A stretch of 64,000 bases of DNA from Acididesulfobacillus acetoxydans (lineage in GTDB: Bacteria > Bacillota > Desulfitobacteriia > Desulfitobacteriales > Desulfitobacteriaceae). The DNA is taken from NCBI RefSeq assembly GCF_900016645.1, contig NZ_CDGJ01000134.1; one strand, 5' to 3'. Shown here piece by piece: positions 16,982-25,136 of this stretch (positions are counted from its first letter, which is position 1; each line of letters begins with the position of its first letter). The notes under the pieces were generated by a model. It searched no databases and had not been told where the DNA came from. It saw only the letters and a program-made list of their open reading frames with translations. The position numbers were made by a program, and so were the translations under genes.

Positions 16982-17023
16982 GGCCTTTCGTCTCCTGACT
17001 CAGGTCAGAAGTATCCAGGCCCC
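16982..17023 (+). promoter_or_regulatory. Structured leader element, copy 2 (before nucleotidyltransferase gene)
   Basis: 35/42 identical to 11299-11340. Here the outer stem is clean: GGGGCCT (from 16980) pairs with AGGCCCC at the end, enclosing the CTGAC-TCAG-GTCAG hairpin. The ATG of the following gene is 7 bp downstream and there is no other ribosome site. Confidence 0.6.
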
Positions 17024-17030
17024 GATAACC

Positions 17031-17792
17031 ATGAAAACGTTGATCTTGGCCGCGGGCAAAGGCACCCGCCTGCGCCCTCTGACCGCCTATGTGCCTAAAC
17101 CGATGCTGCCGCTGCAGGGCAAACCGCTGCTGGAATGGGTTCTTCTGCCTCTGATTGCGGCCGGAATGAGGGATTTTGTGCTGGCCGTCAGTTACCTGGC
17201 CGAACAGATCGTGAACTATTTCGGCGACGGCGCCCGATGGGGTGTGACAATCAGTTATAGCAGGGGCCCCGAACCTGCCGGCAAGGCGGGAGAAATCTGG
17301 CGGGCCCGTGAGCTCTTACATAGCGGGGACGACCCGTTTTTGCTCGTGCCGGGGGATACCATTGCCCACCTGGATTACCGGGAACTGCTGGATTTTCACC
17401 GGTCCCACGGGGGTCCGGTGACCGTGGCGTTTTCCAGACGATACCGGCTGGAAGTGGGAACGGCGGAACTGGATGAAAAAAACCGGGTGACAAGATTTCG
17501 GGAAAAGGCTAACTTGGACCAGCCGGTGAGCACAGGCGCCTATGTCTTGGACGAGCGTATTTTGTCCCAGATCGAAGCCTTGCAGCCGGAAGGACGGGAA
17601 GTGGATTTGCCGGCTGAAGTTTTTCCCCGCCTTTTGGCCCAAGGGACGCCGATATACGGGTATGTAGGCGACTATTCCTGGTGGGACGTGGGACGGATGA
17701 ACGACTATGAAAAGCTGACCGGACTTTCCCCGGCGCAAGCCGGCGAAATTTTAGGCGGGGGAGGGCGAGATGGGCATCTTCAAAGCCTGTGA
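17031..17792 (+). CDS. Sugar-phosphate nucleotidyltransferase (RfbA/RmlA-like)
   Basis: Encodes 253 residues. The nucleotide-binding loop LAAGKGTRLRPLT, the KPMLPLQGKPLLEW segment, LLVPGDTI (metal-binding Asp) and STGAYVLD identify an enzyme that joins a sugar-1-phosphate to an NTP, releasing pyrophosphate. The length fits the short nucleotidyltransferases without a C-terminal hexapeptide domain. Its last 23 bp overlap the mutase gene in another frame, so the two are translationally coupled. With the neighbouring kinase, mutase and glycosyltransferase it completes a sugar activation route. The sugar and nucleotide cannot be fixed from sequence. Confidence 0.9.
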   Translation: MKTLILAAGKGTRLRPLTAYVPKPMLPLQGKPLLEWVLLPLIAAGMRDFVLAVSYLAEQIVNYFGDGARWGVTISYSRGPEPAGKAGEIWRARELLHSGDDPFLLVPGDTIAHLDYRELLDFHRSHGGPVTVAFSRRYRLEVGTAELDEKNRVTRFREKANLDQPVSTGAYVLDERILSQIEALQPEGREVDLPAEVFPRLLAQGTPIYGYVGDYSWWDVGRMNDYEKLTGLSPAQAGEILGGGGRDGHLQSL

Positions 17793-19167
17793 TATCCGGG
17801 GGATCTACGGCGAGGAGCTGACGGAAAGGGAGGCCTGCGCTTTAGGGCGGGCTTGCGGCGCATGGCTCCGCGCTCCGGTGTGTTTGGTAGCCGGGGATGT
17901 GCGTTTAAGTACGCCGGTACTGAAAGCCGCTTTGAGCGACGGCTTGGTCCAGGCAGGCTGCCGGGTCACGGATGCCGGGGTTTTAACCACTCCGGCTTTC
18001 TATTATGCCGTACAACAGACAGGAAGTACTCTGGGCATCATGGTCACGGCTTCGCACAACCCGGCGGCCTACAACGGTTTTAAGATCCTGGTGGAAAACC
18101 GGCCGATTCATGAGGAAGAACTGGCCCTCCTGCAGGAGCTGATGGCAGCAGGCACTTTCATGCCGGGAGCGGGCCGTTACCGCCGGGATGATGGCTGGAT
18201 GAGCCTCTACCGCGAGGAAATCCTGCGCCATTTTCGACTTCGACGGGAGCGGCGCCGGGTCCGGCCGGGAACGGGCAGTGCCCGCCCGCAAAACCTCCGG
18301 GTGGTCCTGGACTGTGGCAACGGGGCCTGTTCTCTGCTCGCTCCGGAAATTTTTCGCTTCTTGGGTTATGAGGTCGAGGAGCTTTTTTGCGTTGCGGACG
18401 GGAATTTCCCCAACCGTCCGCCTAACCCGGCTGTCGCCGAGAACCTGACGGTTTTGCGGCGGCAAATGAGCGGCAAAAGTGATGCCGTGGGCATCGCTTA
18501 TGACGGAGACGGGGACAGGGTCTCTTTTGTCTCGGAACGCGGACAGATGATCGAGAATGACCGCATTTTGATCCTCTTTGCCCGCCATCTCTTGGCCAGG
18601 GAGAAAGGGGTTATCGTTTATGATTCCAAATGCTCGCTGGCAGTGGCGGAAGAAATTGAGCGCCTAGGTGGAACCGCGCGTATGGCCCGCTCGGGGCATG
18701 GGTTTGTGCGCACTGAGTTCCTGGCAGCAAAAGCCCTCTTGGCCGGGGAACTCAGCGGGCATTTCTTCTGGTGCGATTTACAGTTTGACGATGCCATTTT
18801 TTCTTCCCTGATGCTTCTGGATTTGCTCGAAGAAAACGGGTTGTCACTGGCTCAGGCGGACGCGGCCCTCCCCCGCTACCTGATTACGCCGGATATTCGT
18901 CTGCCCTTTGCGGGGGATGCTCAAGGCTTGGTTGAAGACGTGGCGCAAAAACTTTCCCGCTTTCCCCTTTCCCGCCTGGATGGCGTGCGCGTGGAACTGC
19001 CGGATTGCTGGGGGATGGTCCGGCCATCTGTCACGGAGCCCATCATCACTTTGCGCTTCGAAGGAAAGGACGCAGCAAGCCTGCATTTTATCACGGAACA
19101 GGTTTTGGCAGCCCTGCCTGAGGCTATAAGGCCGGGTGCCCTTACCGCGCTCGGGAAGGTACTTTAA
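17770..19167 (+). CDS. Phosphomannomutase/phosphoglucomutase
   Basis: Encodes 465 residues of the alpha-D-phosphohexomutase family, which interconverts hexose-6- and hexose-1-phosphates. The phospho-serine loop TASHNPAAYNGFKI is present with Ser95 as the phosphorylated residue. The metal loop is AYDGDGDRVSF, the sugar-binding loop is GELSGHFFW, and a fourth-domain phosphate-binding RPSVTEPIITLRFEG stretch is near the end. It starts at ATG 17770 inside the end of the nucleotidyltransferase gene. It would feed that enzyme with sugar-1-phosphate. Confidence 0.93.
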   Translation: MGIFKACDIRGIYGEELTEREACALGRACGAWLRAPVCLVAGDVRLSTPVLKAALSDGLVQAGCRVTDAGVLTTPAFYYAVQQTGSTLGIMVTASHNPAAYNGFKILVENRPIHEEELALLQELMAAGTFMPGAGRYRRDDGWMSLYREEILRHFRLRRERRRVRPGTGSARPQNLRVVLDCGNGACSLLAPEIFRFLGYEVEELFCVADGNFPNRPPNPAVAENLTVLRRQMSGKSDAVGIAYDGDGDRVSFVSERGQMIENDRILILFARHLLAREKGVIVYDSKCSLAVAEEIERLGGTARMARSGHGFVRTEFLAAKALLAGELSGHFFWCDLQFDDAIFSSLMLLDLLEENGLSLAQADAALPRYLITPDIRLPFAGDAQGLVEDVAQKLSRFPLSRLDGVRVELPDCWGMVRPSVTEPIITLRFEGKDAASLHFITEQVLAALPEAIRPGALTALGKVL

Positions 19168-19170
19168 AGG

Positions 19171-19233
19171 CGGAGTTGCCGCAGACCGAGATTCGTGTAG
19201 ACGGAGATGCCGTTCAGACGGAGATTGCGGAGG
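19171..19233 (+). repeat. Short tandem repeats of 15-17 bp
   Basis: Four degenerate units, each starting C(G/C)GAG(A/T)T and mostly ending in AGA, start at 19171, 19186, 19202 and 19219, directly behind the mutase stop codon. Their role is unknown. Confidence 0.6.
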
Positions 19234-19301
19234 GCCCGCGTGCTTGCGGTCAGTGAAGCGGGAAGATCCGCCTGCTGGCGAAAGCCGTCACGGGCTAGGC
19301 T

Positions 19302-19871
19302 TTATATTTTTCCGGTATAGGCGAAGTCCCGGTGAATGCCCGGCATTCCCGGCTGCCAGTCGGCGGGGACTCCCAGTCCGGTCGCGGCTTCGAACTGCAG
19401 GCCTTGAATGACCCGGATGATTTCGGGGACATTTCTGCCGACTTCCGGAGGATTGAGGCAGGAAAACTTAACCTCGCCGCCGGGGGCAATAATGAAAGTG
19501 GCGCGGAAGGCATATCCTAATCCTTCTCTCAGAACTCCATAGAGACGGCATATGTCTTGGGTCCGATCTGAAAGCAGGGGATACTGAACACTGCGCGCCG
19601 ATGGAGAAGTGGCCGCGAATATTTTGTGAGAATAGATGCTGTCCGTACTGATGCCCAGGACTTCTGCTCCCAATTGTTGAAAAGTATGATAGCGCGCTGC
19701 CACGGCCGCTAATTCTGTCGGTCAGACAAAGGTAAAATCACCGGCGTAAAAGAAGAGAACCACCCATTGGTTGAGGTAATCGCCGAGTTTGATTGTCACC
19801 TTATCACCTTGATAATAAGCCTCGGCCACGAAATCCGGCGCCATGTCCGTGGGTCTGATCATATGACTCAT
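19302..19871 (-). CDS. Selenocysteine-containing peroxiredoxin (UGA at the peroxidatic position)
   Basis: Read through the TGA at 19722-19724, the minus strand encodes 189 residues of an AhpC/Prx-type peroxiredoxin. TGA is codon 50 in GDFTFV-U-PTEL, exactly where the family has its peroxidatic cysteine. The frame is unbroken on both sides and conserved features lie on both: APDF near residue 11, Thr47, the PTE motif after U50, GISTDS, and catalytic Arg123 in FRATF. The ATG at 19871 has AAGGGGGG 8-14 bases upstream. The C-terminal resolving Cys region reads GVPADW instead of VCP, so a 1-Sys (1-Sec) mechanism is likely. The usual Pro of the PxxxTxxC motif is Ala43. A hairpin suited to bacterial SECIS follows the UGA. 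PrxU selenoproteins are known in anaerobic Firmicutes. A nonsense mutation is the alternative. Confidence 0.85.
19690..19711 (-). promoter_or_regulatory. Candidate bacterial SECIS hairpin
   Basis: In the mRNA, UAGCG (11-15 nt after the UGA) pairs with CGCUA (28-32 nt after), with two further G-C pairs and a bulged G. The apical loop CGUGGCA begins 18 nt after the UGA and contains a GU. Known bSECIS elements have an apical loop about 16-37 nt after the UGA with a conserved G near its start. Only hand-folded. Confidence 0.5.
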
Positions 19872-19900
19872 ATTTTTCGCCCCCCTTGAGAAATTTCCAT

Positions 19901-19944
19901 CCAACCGTGAGACTCCCACTTCTACAAGTGGGAGTGGTTTCCCC
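19901..19944 (-). repeat. Solo IS605-like hairpin, family A, copy 1
   Basis: A perfect 10-bp stem (ACTCCCACTT, 19912-19921; AAGTGGGAGT, 19926-19935) with a CTAC loop. The flanking sequence CCGTGAG / GGTTTCCCC recurs on the other strand at 29461, 45497 and 47584. It lies just upstream of the peroxiredoxin start. Confidence 0.8.
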
Positions 19945-20165
19945 GTTGCTTCGGTGGGGGTAGACTCCATCCTTCAGCGCGATAGCATTCGTTAAAGGCT
20001 CAGCGCTTTCGGCAAAAATGTCCACTGGACACTTTCGTCACTGAAGTCTCGATGTTCAACTTTAGTTAAACGGGTTTACTCCAGTATACGCCGGTGGGTG
20101 AAATTTGCGCCGCAATTTGATCAGTGCAAAAAGCCGCCGCGGATGCTGCAGGAAATTCGCGGTAA

Positions 20166-20184
20166 GTTGTGGAATTATTACAAC
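20166..20184 (+). promoter_or_regulatory. Candidate operator before the WYL pair
   Basis: GTTGT-N9-ACAAC inverted repeat 29 bp before the first WYL regulator start. A plausible dimer site, but there is no other support. Confidence 0.25.
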
Positions 20185-20212
20185 GGGACAAGATTGAACG
20201 CGGGTGATTCGG

Positions 20213-21388
20213 ATGACTAAAGTTGAGCGTCAGCACCGGCTGCTTAAACTGGTGGCGACTTCGCCTTGGGTGTATACGACGGATGCCTTGGCCTCGGGGC
20301 TTAAGTCGAGTGTCAGCAGCATTGTTCGGGATCTAAAAGAGCTGGAAGCGAACGGCTACAGCCTGACAAAAAATGAACAGGGTCAATTATTTCTCCAAGA
20401 AACAGGGTGGGACAGTTTTAGCGGCGTTAAAGAGGCGACCCTTCGCCAGTTGGAGATCCTGCGCTTCATTGCAGCTCATGAACAAACTGCGGGAAGGGCG
20501 GACATTGTGAGCCATTTTACCCGCGGTTACGAAGTCGGCGAGAAAACGATTGAACGCGATCTCAAAGATCTCTGCCAAAGGCATTTGATCGATGAGGTGA
20601 ATGGGAGATATGTTCTCAATGCGAGTCAACTCCTTCCCCCCATAGACCTGGATACCGTGGAGAAAGGTCTGTTAATTGACGCTTTGACCATGCAAAGAGA
20701 GGTTTCGGCCAGAAGGGATGAAGCGAAATCCGCCGCGGCAAAACTGCAAGTTTCCTTACGCTTGCCGGGCGGCGGGATCGAGACTGTGGTAGTGCACGGC
20801 AGAAGGCCGATTGAGGATTTGCGGAGGAGCCATTATTGTCAGCGCTTGGAAGAATTTGCCCGGAAGCGGGAAACGGTCAAGCTTCTTTACCGCCGGGGCC
20901 GGGAGGCAGCCCGTGAGGTCAGAGTCAACCCTTTGGGAATTGTCTATTATTGGGCCCTCGATAACTGGTATCTGGCGGCTCAGGATAACGAAAGGCCGCA
21001 GCAGATCAAGACCTATTTGCTTGACCGCATTCTTCTTGCGGAATCGACGGGCGTAAATTTTTCTTTTCCCGAAGGATTCCGGCTGGAAGACTGGTATAGG
21101 TTCTCCTGGGGCGTCTTTCGCCAAGGGAATCCGGTCGATGTAAAGATCCGCTTTCATGACTACTATGCCACCGTTCAACGGGTTAGAGAGGAATTGGCAA
21201 ACCGGAAAACCTGTACCCTGCGGGAAGAGAACGGCCATCTCCTCGTCGAGGATCGTGTGGACGGTCTCGCGGAACTCGCCGTCTGGCTCAGGGGTTTCGG
21301 ACCCGGGGCGGAAGTGATAGGGCCCAAGGAGTTGCGCGATTTGGTGGTTAATGATTTAGAAAAGATACTGGAGATCTACGGGGAGTGA
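20213..21388 (+). CDS. HTH-WYL domain transcriptional regulator
   Basis: Encodes about 391 residues from ATG 20213 (GTG 20204 is an alternative). An N-terminal helix-turn-helix (DALASGLKSSVSSIVRDLKELEANGYSL) is followed by a second HTH-like part (IVSHFTRGYEVGEKTIERDLKDL). A WYL domain has VNPLGIVYYWALDNWYLAA around residue 240 and a C-terminal extension (WLRGFGPGAEVIGPKELR). WYL proteins bind nucleic acid ligands or small effectors and control defence, DNA damage or metabolism genes. GGTGAT just before the ATG supports this start. The stop is 7 bp before a second WYL gene, so the two are made together, as with PafB/PafC. Confidence 0.88.
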   Translation: MTKVERQHRLLKLVATSPWVYTTDALASGLKSSVSSIVRDLKELEANGYSLTKNEQGQLFLQETGWDSFSGVKEATLRQLEILRFIAAHEQTAGRADIVSHFTRGYEVGEKTIERDLKDLCQRHLIDEVNGRYVLNASQLLPPIDLDTVEKGLLIDALTMQREVSARRDEAKSAAAKLQVSLRLPGGGIETVVVHGRRPIEDLRRSHYCQRLEEFARKRETVKLLYRRGREAAREVRVNPLGIVYYWALDNWYLAAQDNERPQQIKTYLLDRILLAESTGVNFSFPEGFRLEDWYRFSWGVFRQGNPVDVKIRFHDYYATVQRVREELANRKTCTLREENGHLLVEDRVDGLAELAVWLRGFGPGAEVIGPKELRDLVVNDLEKILEIYGE

Positions 21389-21395
21389 TTGAGTC

Positions 21396-22364
21396 ATGGA
21401 CTCCGTCTTGAGAATGGAAAGGATACTGGCTTTGATCGAGGCGAAGCCGGGAATCTGCGGATTGGCCCTGGCGGCTGATTGCGGCGTGCCTTGGCCGCTG
21501 CTGCAGAAAGATCTTGAGACGATTTTGCTGGATGTGGATCATCCCATCCCCCTCTATACAGATGCCGATGAAGATGGGGAAGAAGGAATGGACCGGCTGT
21601 GCCCCGAAACGAGATGGTTTTTGGAAACTTCACAGAGAAGAAATGTTCCGGCCCATTTTACGGTGGGAGAATTTCTGCAGATTTTGGATGCCTTGGATTT
21701 CATTGAGCAGAAACTGAGAAGAGGAGTTTCGCTCAAAGAGAAGATCTCGGCGGGTCTGGACTTGGTGCAAGAGGGCACCTATCGCTACATCAAAGGGAGA
21801 CTCGCTCCACTCCAGCGGCTTGATGACGAAATTCTCTTGACGGTGGAGAAGGCGCTTCAGTGGCGAAGAAAAATATCGTTTGAGTTTAAGTCCTGGCCCC
21901 TAGTGGCCGCGCCGCTGGGGGTGGTTTACTACTCCCGCTTGCGGCAATGGTATCTGGCTGCCGAGAGCGGAGGGTTGATCAAGACCTACAATCTTGCCAA
22001 GGTGCGGCACATAGGTATGACCGGAGAGTCTTTTACTTATCCTGAAGGCTTTTCCCTGCGGGATTGGCTGGCTCCGCGCTGGGGTATGGAATTTGGACGA
22101 GAGCTCGAAGTGAAAGTAAGGTTTTTGAACCGCTCTCAGACCTTTGCCAAGGTACGTAAAGATGTGGCCCACCGTTCCTGCCTGCTCAGAGAAGAAGACG
22201 GCGGTCAGAGCCTAATCTATGAAGACACGATCGTCGGGAAAAACGAATTCCTGGCCTGGATTCTCGGTTTCGGTTCAGCCGCGGAGATTCTTGAACCCGC
22301 GGAACTGAGAGGCGAGATCATTTCTCGGGTTAAAGAATGCCTTTCCCACTACCGGCAAATTTGA
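21396..22364 (+). CDS. Second WYL domain regulator, paired with the preceding gene
   Basis: Encodes 322 residues, shorter than its partner. The WYL core is clear (VAAPLGVVYYSRLRQWYLAAESGGLIKTYNLAKVR) and ends in the WCX-like extension (WILGFGSAAEILEPAELR). The N-terminal region (first ~60 residues) is a degenerate winged helix (LALAADCGVPWPLLQKDL), so DNA binding by this subunit may be weak. Adjacent WYL pairs often act as heterodimers. It probably modifies the activity of the upstream regulator. The target genes are not evident, but the YhaM-like nuclease and SRAP genes follow. Confidence 0.85.
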   Translation: MDSVLRMERILALIEAKPGICGLALAADCGVPWPLLQKDLETILLDVDHPIPLYTDADEDGEEGMDRLCPETRWFLETSQRRNVPAHFTVGEFLQILDALDFIEQKLRRGVSLKEKISAGLDLVQEGTYRYIKGRLAPLQRLDDEILLTVEKALQWRRKISFEFKSWPLVAAPLGVVYYSRLRQWYLAAESGGLIKTYNLAKVRHIGMTGESFTYPEGFSLRDWLAPRWGMEFGRELEVKVRFLNRSQTFAKVRKDVAHRSCLLREEDGGQSLIYEDTIVGKNEFLAWILGFGSAAEILEPAELRGEIISRVKECLSHYRQI

Positions 22365-22527
22365 GTTATTAAGCTTCATGTGACTATCTCAATATGACTA
22401 AGATAACGTGAGCAAGGCCTTGGCGGCTGCACACGAATCTGAACTTCAGCCTGCTGTCTCCATTTTTTGCTATACTTGTTCCAGAGAGCGGGTTCGTCGG
22501 CTACCATTAAGGTGTTAGGGAGAGAAA

Positions 22528-23466
22528 ATGAGTATGTTAAAGGATTGCCAGGCCGGAGAGAAGTTTTCGGGGACGGTTCTGGTCACGGAGTGGAAAGAAA
22601 GCCCGTTTCGTTCCAAACCCGGCAGCTTTATCGTCATGACGTGTCAGGACAGCAGCGGAACTTTGCCGGCTAAACTATGGGAGACGGAGGCCCGCCACTT
22701 TGAGTGGCTAAGAGAGAAGGATGTGTTTCACATCGAGGCTTCCGTCAGCGAGTACCGGGGGGCGTTGGAATTATCCGTGGGATCCATGAGGCCCGCCGAA
22801 GCCGAGGAAATAGACCTGACTCAGCTCTTGATGAGTTCTCCCTTAGCGGAGGAGATCTTGGAGAGACGTTTGCAGGCACTGAGAAGAACAGTTCGGGATG
22901 AGAGCCTGAGTCTCTTGTTAAACCGTATTCTCGATCATCCGGAGTTCGGGGTGTTATACCGGCGGGCGCCAGCAGCTGTGAAGATTCACCAGCCCTATCT
23001 TAGGGGGCTTTGGGAGCACAGTGTGGCTGTGACGGAGTTGGCCTTGGAGCTGGCGGGTAGTTACAGCGAAGTCAATACCGACTTGCTGACCGTTGGGGCA
23101 CTTCTTCATGATGTCGGTAAGATTTTCGAATACAACTTCGAGCGTGCGGTTTCGTATACCACTGAAGGCCGCCTCTTGGGCCACATCCTTATGGGAGTCG
23201 ATCTTATCAGCCGGGAGATAGCGGCAATTCCCCATTTCCCGCCGGATGTCCGTACCAAGCTTTTGCATATTATAGCCAGCCACCACGGCCGCTATGAATG
23301 GCAATCCCCACGGCGTCCGAAATCCATGGAAGCGATCATTATCCACTATGCGGATGCGCTGGAAGCCGAACTTTGGCAATTCCGGCGCACGAAAGACGAA
23401 AATCCAGACGAAGAGTGGTCTCCGTATGTCCGGCCTATGGAGCGTTATCTCTATCTGGGCAAATAG
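22528..23466 (+). CDS. YhaM-like 3'-5' exoribonuclease (OB-fold plus HD domain)
   Basis: Encodes 312 residues. An N-terminal OB-fold (roughly 15-95; FIVMTCQDSSGTLPAKLW) precedes an HD phosphohydrolase domain (roughly 150-300) with HSVAV, the ALLHDVGK metal motif, LGHILMG, and IIASHHGRYEWQSPRRPKS. This order and length match YhaM, a Mn-dependent 3'-5' exonuclease that trims mRNA ends in Gram-positive bacteria. The ATG at 22528 follows GGGAGAG. A TATACT lies about 45 bp upstream. It appears to be its own unit. Confidence 0.93.
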   Translation: MSMLKDCQAGEKFSGTVLVTEWKESPFRSKPGSFIVMTCQDSSGTLPAKLWETEARHFEWLREKDVFHIEASVSEYRGALELSVGSMRPAEAEEIDLTQLLMSSPLAEEILERRLQALRRTVRDESLSLLLNRILDHPEFGVLYRRAPAAVKIHQPYLRGLWEHSVAVTELALELAGSYSEVNTDLLTVGALLHDVGKIFEYNFERAVSYTTEGRLLGHILMGVDLISREIAAIPHFPPDVRTKLLHIIASHHGRYEWQSPRRPKSMEAIIIHYADALEAELWQFRRTKDENPDEEWSPYVRPMERYLYLGK

Positions 23467-23564
23467 AACTCAGAGTGGCTAACGATCTGCCTTGCTGGGT
23501 TGGGGGCGAAGAGGAACCGTAAAAGTGACCCGGGAATTTCCATACTTCGAAAGGTTGATGGCGC

Positions 23565-24248
23565 ATGTGCGGACGATTTTCCTTGGCGGAACCGGAAGGA
23601 ATCGAGGAGCGGTTTACCCTGGAGCGGTTGGGTCAGCCGCTCCGGCCCCGCTATAACATTGCTCCGTCCCAGCCGGTTGCCGTTGTAATCCATGAGGCCG
23701 GGGTTAATTACTTAAGAGCGTTTCGCTGGGGTCTGGTGCCTTCTTGGGCGAAAGATACGGCTATTGGCTACAAATTGATCAATGCGCGGGCGGAGACTTT
23801 GGAGGAGAAAGCGAGTTTTCGCCCGCTGCTGCCAAGAAAGCGTTGCCTCATCCCGGCTGACGGCTTCTACGAGTGGGAAAAAGCGGGACGCAGCAAACGC
23901 CCTTATCGCATCACTTTGCGAGGTGAGGAGATGTTTGCTTTTGCGGGGCTCTGGGATTCGTGGCTGTCACCGGCGGGAGAGACGGTCAATTCCTGTACGA
24001 TTATTACGACTTCGGCGAACTCCTTGCTTGAAGCCATCCATGATCGGATGCCGGTTATATTGCCCAGGGAAGCGGAAAGAATATGGCTTGATCAGACTGT
24101 CAGCTACGGTCCGGCTTTACGAAGTCTGTTGGCACCTTTTCCCGCTGACATGATGCGGCTCTATGAAGTCTCGCCGCTGGTAAATTCTCCGGTTAATGAA
24201 AGCCGGGAGTGTATTGGAGGAATTCAGGATGCAGGGCAAACCCGTTAA
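23565..24248 (+). CDS. SOS response-associated peptidase (SRAP; YedK/HMCES-like)
   Basis: Encodes 227 residues. SRAP proteins crosslink to abasic sites in single-stranded DNA through Cys2. That Cys is present (MCGRFSL), as are the YNIAPSQ and RWGLVPSW motifs, NARAETL, the catalytic ADGFYEWEK Glu segment and the AIHDRMP His. The frame begins directly at the ATG whose removal exposes Cys2, so the start at 23565 is certain. Its last 20 bp overlap the thioesterase gene. It likely protects abasic sites during replication. Confidence 0.95.
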   Translation: MCGRFSLAEPEGIEERFTLERLGQPLRPRYNIAPSQPVAVVIHEAGVNYLRAFRWGLVPSWAKDTAIGYKLINARAETLEEKASFRPLLPRKRCLIPADGFYEWEKAGRSKRPYRITLRGEEMFAFAGLWDSWLSPAGETVNSCTIITTSANSLLEAIHDRMPVILPREAERIWLDQTVSYGPALRSLLAPFPADMMRLYEVSPLVNSPVNESRECIGGIQDAGQTR

Positions 24249-24723
24249 ATACTCACAGGTCACCATGTCTAATGTCATGCTGCCGCAGCACGCCAATCCG
24301 TCCGGGAATGTTCATGGCGGCGAGATTATGAAACTGATTGACAGTGCCGCCGGGGTGGTGGCCCAGAGGCACGCCCGTTCGAATGTCGTCACCGCCAGGG
24401 TGGACGAACTTATCTTTCTGCGCCCCATCCGCATCGGCAATGTGGTCACTTGTTACGGAAAATTAACCTTTGTCGGCCGCAGTTCAATGGAAGTTTCAGT
24501 CACGGTCACCGTGGAAGACGTTTCCAAGGATGAACCGGCTAAAACGGCTTTAACGGCCTTCTTAACCTTTGTGGCGCTGGACGCGAACGGGAAACCCCGG
24601 GAAGTGCCGCCACTGGAGATTGCCGGTGAGGAGGAAGGCCGCTTATTCGAGGAAGGGCGGCAACGCTACCTGGCTTATAAGCGGCTGAGGGGTAACGACC
24701 ATTCACCGCGTACCGCCGAATAG
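24229..24723 (+). CDS. Acyl-CoA thioesterase, hotdog fold (BACH/YciA-like)
   Basis: Encodes 164 residues. The conserved PSGNVHGGEIMKLIDSAAGVVAQRHA region carries the catalytic Asp of this hotdog subfamily; ARVDELIFLRPIRIGN and RSSMEVSVTV follow. It hydrolyses acyl-CoA to free acid and CoA, probably as a hexamer. The ATG at 24229 lies 7 bp after TTGGAGGAA; an in-frame ATG 33 bp upstream lacks this site. Overlap with the SRAP gene suggests cotranscription. Confidence 0.92.
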   Translation: MQGKPVKYSQVTMSNVMLPQHANPSGNVHGGEIMKLIDSAAGVVAQRHARSNVVTARVDELIFLRPIRIGNVVTCYGKLTFVGRSSMEVSVTVTVEDVSKDEPAKTALTAFLTFVALDANGKPREVPPLEIAGEEEGRLFEEGRQRYLAYKRLRGNDHSPRTAE

Positions 24724-24789
24724 CGCCGTAATCCCGGTTGCGCGGAAACAACAAAGCTCGACAGAGGTCGCGGGTCGTAAGTGACAGAA

Positions 24790-25136
24790 AGCACGGACAG
24801 TTTAAGTTTGCGGCACTCCTTCTCCTCCACAAGCTGGCGAATCAAGGGATACAGATTTATTATTCGGGAGATTTCGATCCCGAAGGTTTATTGATGGCCG
24901 AAGCGCTCTGTCAACGCTATGGCGGGTGTGTTACGTCGTGGCGTTTCAGCCCCGGGGACTATTTGTTCTCAGAGCCCGGCAGCCCGCTGACCGAGGTGCG
25001 CCTGCACAAGCTTGATAAGGTCACAAGTCCGGAACTGACGGCCGTCAAAAAGGAGATGCTGCGGCTGAAGAAAGCGGGATACCAAGAGGGAACCCTTCCG
25101 CTGTTGTGGCGGGATATCCTGGCGGCCTCAAGGTAA
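24790..25136 (+). pseudogene. C-terminal fragment of a Wadjet JetD-like protein (DUF2399/TIGR02679)
   Basis: About 115 residues match the toprim-like DUF2399 domain: LLLLHKLANQGIQIYYSGDFDPEGLLMAE holds the acidic DFDPEG motif, then SWRFSPGDY and a helix-rich C-terminus. Complete proteins of this type are around 400 residues and belong to Wadjet-type anti-plasmid systems alongside SMC-like JetA-C subunits. Here everything before the domain is missing and no ribosome site or start was found. No JetA-C remnant was seen nearby. This is a leftover of a defence locus, now nonfunctional. Confidence 0.6.
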
